A DNA stretch of 17,046 nucleotides, taken from positions 1 to 17,046 of the forward strand of contig JAHEFC010000014.1 in NCBI GenBank assembly GCA_024640385.1, read 5' to 3'. The number at the start of each line of letters is the position of its first letter. Position 1 is the stretch's first letter. Origin of the DNA: Sphingobacteriales bacterium (GTDB taxonomy: Bacteria; Bacteroidota; Bacteroidia; Chitinophagales; Chitinophagaceae). The notes below the pieces were generated by a model. That model saw nothing but the letters and a program-made list of their open reading frames with translations. It had not been told where the DNA came from and did no database searches. The position numbers and the translations under genes were made by a program. Below, in pieces: positions 1 to 5,747 of the stretch.

Positions 1-2049
1 GATGAATCTTTGCGTGCCAACCTCATCGCACTGAAGTATCATCCCAGTGCCAGTGAACTGATAGATCATTATATACTTGACTGTACAAAAGACAACCGCG
101 AGCAGGCTAAGAACAGGTTCTTTGTGCAGGGTGATCCCGGAGCTATTCTGGTGATCGAGTTCTGCCGTTCAAACCGTGAGGAGATCATTGAGATCTGCAG
201 GCATGTTGAATCTGATATGCGGGCAGCAGGATTAGGCTATCATTTCCCTTTATTATTCGGTGACGATACCAAGAAGATATGGACCCTGCGGAAAGCAGGT
301 CTTGGTCTTTTGGGCAATCTTCCAGGGGACGACAAAGCTGTACCTGTAATTGAAGACACAGCTGTTGATGTTCAGGACCTGCCGGCTTATATCCGTGAAT
401 TCAATGAGATCCTCAAAAAACATGGACTTTACTCTGTGCATTATGCGCATGCAGGTTCAGGCGAGCTTCACCTGCGGCCCATCATAAATCTCAAAACTGA
501 AGAAGGTCATAAACTGTTCCGTATCATAGCAGAAGAGATCGCCACACTGGTCAAAAAATACAACGGTTCACTCAGTGGAGAACATGGTGACGGAAGATTA
601 AGAGGCGAATTCATCAGGCAGATGGTGGGTGAAAAGAATTACCAATTGCTTCGTGAATTAAAAAAAGCCTGGGATCCGCATGGCATTTTCAATCCAGGCA
701 AGATCGTGGACACTCCTCCCATGGATTCTATGCTACGGTACGAAGCCGGTCAGCAGACGCCGAAATTTGATACCATATTCCGGTTCTATAAACAGGATAT
801 TCTGCAACATGCGGAACAATGCAACGGTTCAGGCGATTGCCGAAAGTCTCACTTATCAGGAGGAACCATGTGCCCATCGTACATGGCTACACGAAATGAA
901 AAAGACACCACCAGGGCCAGGGCTAATATCCTGAGAGAGTTTCTGACAAGGTCAGACAAGGTCAATCGTTTTGACCATGAAGAGATCTATAATGTCATGG
1001 ATCTTTGCCTGAGTTGCAAAGGATGTAAATCCGAATGCCCTTCCAATGTGGATGTGGCCAAACTCAAGGCTGAATTCCTCCAGCATTACTATGACGAACA
1101 CGGCGTGCCCCTGCGTTCACGACTGATCGCAAACTTCACGGCTTCATCAAAAATGGCTTCCATTGCTCCGGGTGTTTATAATTTTATGGTGACCAATACG
1201 GTCACTGGCAGGCTGATCAAAAAAACCGCCGGTTTTGCTGCGGAAAGGTCAATGCCTACCCTTTATACAACCACGCTCAGGAACTGGTACAGGAAAAACA
1301 GGAAATCCAACGGCGGCAGGAAAGTCTACATGTTCTGCGATGAATTCACCAATTATAATGACACTGAGATCGGCATCAAGGCCATCGAACTACTGGAGAA
1401 ACTGGGGTACGATGTATTGGTGACAGATCACCTGGAGAGTGGTAGAACCTGGCTTTCCAAGGGGCTGATACGGGAAGCCCAGAAGATCATCAACAGGAAT
1501 ATTGAATTGCTTTCTCCTCTGATCAATGAAGAAACGCCCATGCTTGGGATAGAACCATCGGCCATCCTAACATTCAGGGATGAATATCCGGATCTCGCCA
1601 GCGAAGCAAATTATGATAAGGCGGTGAAGATGTCCACCCATGTATTCATGATCGATGAATTCCTGGCCAGTGAAATGGAGAAAGGTCATATCAAACCCGA
1701 GCAGTTCAGTACCGCAACAAAAAAGATCGTATTGCACGGACATTGCCAGCAGAAATCCATTTCGTCGGTAGCACCAACAGTTAGGATACTTTCACTCCCA
1801 GCCAACTATACCGTCCAAACCATCCCTTCCGGATGTTGTGGTATGGCAGGGTCGTTCGGATATGAAGAAGAACATTATGATCTCTCCATGAAGATCGGCG
1901 AACTGGTATTATTCCCTGCTGTACGTAAGCAGGAAGACGATACCATCATAGCTGCAACTGGAACCAGCTGCCGCCACCAGATCAAAGATGGCACGGGTAA
2001 GAAAGCTTTGCATCCGGTTGAAGTACTCTGGGAAGCCTTGATTAGATAG
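1..2049 (+). CDS. FAD-linked / Fe-S 2-hydroxyacid dehydrogenase (GlcD-GlcF-type fusion), 5' end missing
   Basis: This is the C-terminal 682 codons of a large flavin/iron-sulfur dehydrogenase. The frame is open to the first base, so the start lies upstream; family members (E. coli YdiJ type) are about 1,000 residues, so roughly 300 N-terminal residues with most of the FAD-binding domain are missing. Counting from the Leu codon at position 10, residues 1-235 are the FAD-oxidase C-terminal domain, with HAGSGELH (147-154), EHGDGRLRGEF (191-201) and a DPHGIFNPGKI motif (222-232). A ferredoxin-like domain follows, with C271, C277, C288 and then C333, C336, C339, C343. Two CCG-type segments end the protein (GHCQQKS at 577-583, SGCCGMAGSFG at 608-617). 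Family knowledge: oxidation of D-2-hydroxyacids (D-lactate, D-2-hydroxyglutarate) with electrons passed to the respiratory chain. The exact substrate cannot be read here. The stop is followed by a terminator. Confidence 0.9.
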   Translation, partial: DESLRANLIALKYHPSASELIDHYILDCTKDNREQAKNRFFVQGDPGAILVIEFCRSNREEIIEICRHVESDMRAAGLGYHFPLLFGDDTKKIWTLRKAGLGLLGNLPGDDKAVPVIEDTAVDVQDLPAYIREFNEILKKHGLYSVHYAHAGSGELHLRPIINLKTEEGHKLFRIIAEEIATLVKKYNGSLSGEHGDGRLRGEFIRQMVGEKNYQLLRELKKAWDPHGIFNPGKIVDTPPMDSMLRYEAGQQTPKFDTIFRFYKQDILQHAEQCNGSGDCRKSHLSGGTMCPSYMATRNEKDTTRARANILREFLTRSDKVNRFDHEEIYNVMDLCLSCKGCKSECPSNVDVAKLKAEFLQHYYDEHGVPLRSRLIANFTASSKMASIAPGVYNFMVTNTVTGRLIKKTAGFAAERSMPTLYTTTLRNWYRKNRKSNGGRKVYMFCDEFTNYNDTEIGIKAIELLEKLGYDVLVTDHLESGRTWLSKGLIREAQKIINRNIELLSPLINEETPMLGIEPSAILTFRDEYPDLASEANYDKAVKMSTHVFMIDEFLASEMEKGHIKPEQFSTATKKIVLHGHCQQKSISSVAPTVRILSLPANYTVQTIPSGCCGMAGSFGYEEEHYDLSMKIGELVLFPAVRKQEDDTIIAATGTSCRHQIKDGTGKKALHPVEVLWEALIR

Positions 2050-2098
2050 ACAGAGAGGAAGAGAGAAAAATAGGGAACCAGTAACCTGCAACCTGAAC
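2050..2098. repeat. Short degenerate purine-rich / AACCTG repeat tract after the stop codon
   Basis: Directly after the stop codon comes a GA-rich stretch (acagaggaag-like units, about 2050-2070), then two AACCTG units (around 2083-2095). It has no coding potential and lies between the stop and the terminator hairpin. A similar GA-rich tract follows the stop of the SDR gene when read on its coding strand (11677-11707). Function unknown; it may be a low-complexity spacer or part of the termination region. Confidence 0.4.
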
Positions 2099-2132
2099 AA
2101 AAAAAGAAGCTTCTTCGAAGCTTCTTTTTTTT
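2099..2132. terminator. Bidirectional intrinsic terminator
   Basis: A-run, stem AAGAAGCTT / AAGCTTCTT around a cttcg loop (2113-2117), then a T-run to 2132. The A-run and T-run make it work in both directions, so it can close the + strand dehydrogenase and the - strand tRNA-Val transcript. Confidence 0.8.
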
Positions 2133-2134
2133 GT

Positions 2135-2208
2135 GGATCGTACTGGACTCGAACCAGTGGCCCCTACTCTGTCAAAGTAATGCTCTAAACCAACTGAGCT
2201 AACGATCC
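2135..2208 (-). tRNA. tRNA-Val (anticodon GAC)
   Basis: The minus strand folds into a complete 74-nt cloverleaf. The 7-bp acceptor stem is fully paired (GGATCGT with ACGATCC). The D-stem is GCTC/GAGC, the anticodon stem TTACT/AGTAG has one G-T pair, the 7-nt loop TTGACAG places GAC at positions 34-36, and the T-stem is ACTGG/CCAGT with loop TTCGAGT. GAC reads valine codons GUC/GUU. No CCA is encoded: the base after the discriminator-side C is A followed by an A-run, so CCA must be added after transcription. It lies 57 nt downstream of the ExbD-like gene on the same strand and runs straight into the terminator at 2099-2132. Confidence 0.95.
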
Positions 2209-2265
2209 TGGATGTTTTGGGGTGATAAAAATAAGAAGATTCCCGGAAGTAAAGAAAGCTAAATT

Positions 2266-2658
2266 TCAGATATCCTTTGATTTAAGTTCAGAACGCATCA
2301 ACTTGTATTTTGGGATCTGATAGATGGTCATCAGGTCCAGTACATCCACAAATTTCTTATAATTTGCATCTCTTGCTCCGATAATATTTACTTCCCGATC
2401 ACGCAATTTTTCTGCATACCGGCCTAAACCATCCTGAAGATCTTCAAAGGAAATATCATTGGCGTTACCGTCGATCGTCACAACCACATGATCCTTCATC
2501 AGTATGATACTGTTGAAAAAGTCCTTCTTTGTCGCTTCCTGGATATCTCCGGAAACATAGTCCGCGGATTTCTCACTATTGACGGTTTGGAAAAATAATG
2601 CAATAGCAGCTGTAACAACAATTATAATAACCAATAAAGCTCTTTTTGCATTACTCAT
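2266..2658 (-). CDS. Small single-pass membrane protein, ExbD/TolR-like (tentative)
   Basis: A 130-residue protein. It starts at ATG with a short basic cytoplasmic tail (SNAKR), then one hydrophobic segment (about residues 7-24) and a soluble domain (about 30-130). The topology and the C-terminal alpha/beta pattern, in which a charged segment ending in REVNIIGARDANYKKFVDV is followed by a helix and a final IPKYKLM strand, resemble the periplasmic domain of ExbD/TolR. Those proteins work with ExbB/TolQ as proton-driven energisers of TonB/Tol. No ExbB-like partner is next to it, and the conserved transmembrane Asp of ExbD is not evident in the segment (VIIIVVTAAIALFF has no acidic residue), so proton coupling would be doubtful. 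It could equally be an unrelated anchored periplasmic protein. It is followed by tRNA-Val on the same strand. Confidence 0.5.
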   Translation of the reverse strand: MSNAKRALLVIIIVVTAAIALFFQTVNSEKSADYVSGDIQEATKKDFFNSIILMKDHVVVTIDGNANDISFEDLQDGLGRYAEKLRDREVNIIGARDANYKKFVDVLDLMTIYQIPKYKLMRSELKSKDI

Positions 2659-2724
2659 AACATCCTGTATAACTAAATATATAATATTGAGATCAGAAAT
2701 GCAAATTTCCGGTACTTATCACAT

Positions 2725-2764
2725 CAATAACAAAAGGACGACCAACATCGTCCTTTTGTTATTG
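2725..2764. terminator. Perfect 17-bp inverted repeat, probable terminator of the lipoprotein/barrel operon
   Basis: Arms at 2725-2741 and 2748-2764 pair over 17 bp without mismatch around a 6-nt loop (ccaaca). It lies 53 nt past the stop of the DUF5777 gene and 67 nt before the ATG of the ExbD-like gene, on the same transcription path. There is no clean T-run, but the outer arm is A/T-rich (CAATAAC / GTTATTG). Most likely it separates the two minus-strand units. Confidence 0.6.
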
Positions 2765-2816
2765 CCATGACTAGCTGTTACGATTTATGCATGTTTCATG
2801 GCCATCCCCGGCTAAC

Positions 2817-3731
2817 TCAGAAATTCCACAGTCTGCTGATATTAAATCCAATACTGAACTGGCCTTCTTTATAATCATTCTGGTTATAGAAATTGTTACT
2901 CTGAGGAAGTATGTACGTATAGTTACCGAATATCACCTGGAAGTTGTGTGAACTGGTATGTATCTCTATGCCTGCACTCAGGTTAGGATGCGGGTTATTG
3001 GTCAGATGCTGGGTCAAAGGCTGATCATAGTTAGCCAATATTGACATGCTTTCCGAAACCCTGAATTTACCCATGAAAGCAATGGCCAGGTGCATATTAT
3101 CCATCATAGGCTGGATCTCACCACTCTCGTCAATATAGCCTTCCACATTATTGAAATAGGTCAGGCTGGGAGCAACCTGAAGTGATATCGCGTCTGAAAA
3201 TTTTCTGGCGATGAGCAATTGGTTGAAATAAGAAAACCGGTCAGAGTTTTTGGCGAAATTCTCAGATGATCTGGTATCTATGGCCATATTGCCATAATAG
3301 GTGATGCTTACTGGCCAACCACCGGTCTTTGCCTGTTTTACAAGAGCATACTTGGCATTCAGGTCCAGCTGCACACGGTCTTTTGTAAGACCCATACCCA
3401 ACTGTAATTTGTCGATCGGAACATAATTCAACCCCAACCTTATATTTGAAGGGGCAAAGATTCCAAAAACATCCTCAAACCCGTTTTCCACTGTCCCAAA
3501 TTTGTGCTGGATAATAAACTCAAATGTTCCTTTAATGGGAACCATTACAGTCTGGTTCTCGAGTAACAGGTTTCCATTAAAGGTATTCTTAACATAAGGA
3601 TTTTTTTTCTGCACAGGCCCCGCACTGTCGCTCTGGGCCATGACCCCACCAATGCTCGCCATAAGCAGACAGATCAGGCATATTATTTTATACCCGGGCG
3701 ATGAAAGAAAAAATATATGAGGCTTTTTCAT
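2817..3731 (-). CDS. DUF5777-family outer-membrane beta-barrel protein
   Basis: A 304-residue protein if it starts at the ATG at 3731. A GTG at 3758 would overlap the upstream gene and gives a poorer N-terminus. Residues 1-32 are a long signal peptide (hydrophobic core ICLICLLMASIGG, cleavage after VMA). The mature part begins with NPYVKNTFNGNLLLENQTV and GTFEFIIQHKFGTVENGFEDVFG, the typical opening of DUF5777 proteins (established family resemblance, recalled). It continues as alternating amphipathic strands and ends with an aromatic residue (SRLWNF), as outer-membrane barrels do. It is the last gene of a three-gene operon, 10 nt after the cytochrome-like lipoprotein gene, so its job is probably linked to the two haem-type lipoproteins. 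Ligand and function are unknown. Confidence 0.75.
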   Translation of the reverse strand: MKKPHIFFLSSPGYKIICLICLLMASIGGVMAQSDSAGPVQKKNPYVKNTFNGNLLLENQTVMVPIKGTFEFIIQHKFGTVENGFEDVFGIFAPSNIRLGLNYVPIDKLQLGMGLTKDRVQLDLNAKYALVKQAKTGGWPVSITYYGNMAIDTRSSENFAKNSDRFSYFNQLLIARKFSDAISLQVAPSLTYFNNVEGYIDESGEIQPMMDNMHLAIAFMGKFRVSESMSILANYDQPLTQHLTNNPHPNLSAGIEIHTSSHNFQVIFGNYTYILPQSNNFYNQNDYKEGQFSIGFNISRLWNF

Positions 3732-3741
3732 AACTGTTGTT

Positions 3742-4140
3742 TTAGTTGTTTTTGGCACCTTGTTTAATCCATGCCAATGTAAGGCCGTTAATATTTGAAG
3801 GGTTGTTGGCAGCTCCCAATGGCATAGCCGGAGTCTTTTTCCCTGTTAGCCATAGATAGATTACGCTGTTTGCAGGATCAGAAACATTATAATAATTCCC
3901 GACGGTCAATGAGATGTATGCATTTTCGGCGCTCAGATCAGGTTTCAACCCTCCTTTACTATGACAACCGCTGATACTGCAACTTGCAGTAAAGATGGGT
4001 ACCATCTGTTTGGAAAAGCTTACCGGCTCTGTGACCTCTTGTTCAGTGCTCAGGTACACTGTGGTATCCTTACTACAACCATAAAAAGCCAATAACATGA
4101 CTAAACCCATCACCAGTGCCGATCTTTTCATTGTTAACAT
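3742..4140 (-). CDS. Small cytochrome-c-like lipoprotein with CX4CH motif
   Basis: A 132-residue lipoprotein. A signal peptide (about 4-21) ends in AFYGC, with Cys22 as the likely lipidated residue (a relaxed Bacteroidota lipobox). The mature part has CSISGCH at 54-60, a CX4CH variant of the c-type haem site, then a C-terminal TPAMPLG (103-109) and LAWIKQGAKNN. That order of haem Cys-Cys-His, Met in a MPLG segment and a WI-x-x-GA helix is the layout of small mono-haem cytochromes, with M106 as candidate distal ligand. Inferred role: envelope electron carrier, partner of the upstream EB_dh-type lipoprotein (36-nt gap) and the downstream barrel (10-nt gap). ATGs at 4140 and 4131 are both possible; the second gives a tidier signal peptide. 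The unusual Cys spacing leaves covalent haem attachment unproven. Confidence 0.7.
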   Translation of the reverse strand: MLTMKRSALVMGLVMLLAFYGCSKDTTVYLSTEQEVTEPVSFSKQMVPIFTASCSISGCHSKGGLKPDLSAENAYISLTVGNYYNVSDPANSVIYLWLTGKKTPAMPLGAANNPSNINGLTLAWIKQGAKNN

Positions 4141-4176
4141 GATCGTGATATTTTATATGAATAAGAACAGCTGTGG

Positions 4177-5517
4177 CTATTTTTGGAATTTCAGTACCAG
4201 GCCTGGCTTGATACCATGCTGGTAATTCGACCTGTCCCAATAGGCAACACCGAATGGCTGATCGGTTAAACTGGTAAAGTTGATATCCTGCTTCAGGGCA
4301 TCTGCAGTTTTTAACGGGCGCTTAAATTCATAGATCCAGCCACCGCCGGTATAGACCGCTGACAGATCGATATCTGCACGTCCCCTGAGAACTGGTGAAA
4401 CTATTACACCGGGAAAGCATTTCGGACCAATGGTTCCATATACAGCGTCACCAATTCTTTGATAATCAGTACCAGTATTGGGGTCAATGGTACCGCCATC
4501 ATAAGTTAACACACCTGCTGAACTCACTGCCGTTACTTTTTTAGCTACGCCACCCGCCAGTGTATCTGATGCTTTTAAAAAATCACTGGTGCCATTGGGA
4601 ATGATCCACCATGGAACTGTTACGGATGCACCGTTACCATCCAGTTTTAAAGTCTGCCTGTTATTCACAGAACCCTGTGTAGCATCTAAAGAATAAACCG
4701 GACGATTAGGCCAGAGTTTCGAAATACTGTCTACTACCTGATCATCAAAATGGCGACCATTGGCATTGCCACCAGTTATATTGGTAACGGCAGGTCCACC
4801 TGCCCAATCCTGGTATTCATCATCCAATTTTCCAAAGGCAAATCCCCTGTTCGGATGCAGCCACCACATATCAATTTTTTCATCGGTACCATTCGTATAA
4901 TGATTGCCACTGGCGGCATTTGAAGTATAGACATTCGTATAATAATTGAAATAAGGGGTAAAAACGTGACAGCTGGCATAGCACTGTTGCGTTACAAATT
5001 TTGGAGTTGAGTTATCAATATTCCAGAGCATGGCAAATTTATCTTCCCCCCAACCTTCTCTGGTCAGTTGACCGTTGGTATTGTATGCCCTTGCATTAAG
5101 TTCCTGGGCCCAACCTGTTTTGCCTGAAACATTTGCAGAAGGATTAAAATACCAGGGTGTTGACTTAATGTTTTTGTCATTATCTGTTATTTCCACTAAG
5201 AAATAAATATTTGCGTCGTCATACATGGAGCGAATCGTTCCATTGAAAGTTTCCCCAATATATCCGCTAAACAGATTATTACCCGGCTCAGGCACCTGGG
5301 CCGTAAATTCCAGTTTACTGGCATTATCCCACATGGGATCAATAGTTCCATCTATTCCCGGGGCAGAACTTGTTTTAAGTGATAAAAGGTCAGTTTCATT
5401 AGTGGTTGGGGCAGTTCCACCTATGATCGAGTCGCTTTTGGTACAGCTGACGATAAGCCCCACAAAAGTCACCAGGATAGCCGTAACCCAAAACAGTTTA
5501 CTTCGAAGGAGATTCAT
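4177..5517 (-). CDS. Ethylbenzene-dehydrogenase-related (EB_dh) haem-binding lipoprotein
   Basis: A 446-residue lipoprotein; signal peptide 1-24 with lipobox IVSC (Cys25). Residues about 52-115 show the CBM9/DOMON-like opening IDGTIDPMWDNA and DDANIYFLVEITDND. GWGEDKFAMLWNI (155-167) is followed by CYASCH (179-184), a CX3CH variant. The last 60 residues contain GGWIYEFKRPL, then PFGVAYWDRSNYQHG and a final beta-strand, the C-terminal pattern of the EB_dh family. In ethylbenzene and dimethylsulfide dehydrogenases the related gamma subunit binds haem b and takes electrons from the molybdo-enzyme; no such enzyme is encoded here, so this is a stand-alone envelope member. It is the first gene of the operon with the cytochrome-like lipoprotein and DUF5777 barrel. 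The insertion about 290-360, rich in G, T and S, is not explained. Confidence 0.75.
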   Translation of the reverse strand: MNLLRSKLFWVTAILVTFVGLIVSCTKSDSIIGGTAPTTNETDLLSLKTSSAPGIDGTIDPMWDNASKLEFTAQVPEPGNNLFSGYIGETFNGTIRSMYDDANIYFLVEITDNDKNIKSTPWYFNPSANVSGKTGWAQELNARAYNTNGQLTREGWGEDKFAMLWNIDNSTPKFVTQQCYASCHVFTPYFNYYTNVYTSNAASGNHYTNGTDEKIDMWWLHPNRGFAFGKLDDEYQDWAGGPAVTNITGGNANGRHFDDQVVDSISKLWPNRPVYSLDATQGSVNNRQTLKLDGNGASVTVPWWIIPNGTSDFLKASDTLAGGVAKKVTAVSSAGVLTYDGGTIDPNTGTDYQRIGDAVYGTIGPKCFPGVIVSPVLRGRADIDLSAVYTGGGWIYEFKRPLKTADALKQDINFTSLTDQPFGVAYWDRSNYQHGIKPGLVLKFQK

Positions 5518-5555
5518 AAAATAAATATTTAAATGAGATTGACAATGAGTCAGGA

Positions 5556-5580
5556 AATGTCATTACAAACCTATGACATT
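5556..5580. promoter_or_regulatory. Operator-like dyad AATGTCAT-N9-ATGACATT
   Basis: Two perfect 8-bp arms (5556-5563 and 5573-5580) separated by 9 bp, 39 bp upstream of the EB_dh-lipoprotein ATG and about 170 bp from the divergent DUF5916 gene. A shorter related dyad, TGAC-N5-GTCA (5540-5552), lies beside it, so TGAC/GTCA half-sites occur four times in 41 bp. The spacer holds a -7-type element for the minus strand. The spacing suits a dimeric regulator (Crp/Fnr or similar type); the protein is unknown. Confidence 0.45.
5566..5573 (-). promoter_or_regulatory. Candidate -7 element (TAGGTTTG) for the lipoprotein/barrel operon
   Basis: On the minus strand it reads TAGGTTTG, a match to the Bacteroidota consensus TAnnTTTG, 48 bp upstream of the start codon. 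I see no good -33 TTG at 17-23 bp, which is consistent with an activated or weak promoter. It lies inside the dyad 5556-5580. Confidence 0.35.
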
Positions 5581-5709
5581 GAATACCCCATTTTATTGAC
5601 TAAAATCATGGAAAATGACCTTTATCATCCGATTTTTATGATTGAAATCATTTCTTTTTCTCTGCAGGCCAAATTCGCCAGACCCACAACTGGCCCAATC
5701 TTGGCTTAT

Positions 5710-5743
5710 TTGTTCCGGCCCTTTTGCCTGTTCCTTATATTTG
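5710..5743 (+). promoter_or_regulatory. Candidate promoter TTG-N23-TATATTTG for the DUF5916 gene
   Basis: TTG at 5710-5712 and TATATTTG at 5736-5743, spacing 23 bp, fit TTG-N17-23-TAnnTTTG. The -7 element ends only 4 bp before the GTG start at 5748. If it is active, the mRNA would be almost leaderless, or translation starts further inside. Confidence 0.35.
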
Positions 5744-5747
5744 CTAC

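Noticed and set aside
2135..2208. tRNA-Val as an attachment site of an integrated element
   Set aside because: No repeat of the tRNA 3' end is seen elsewhere in the window and no integrase is present.
3732..3758. GTG start adding 9 residues to the DUF5777 protein
   Set aside because: It overlaps the preceding gene, and the ATG at 3731 gives a normal basic N-terminus with signal peptide and a 10-nt gap.
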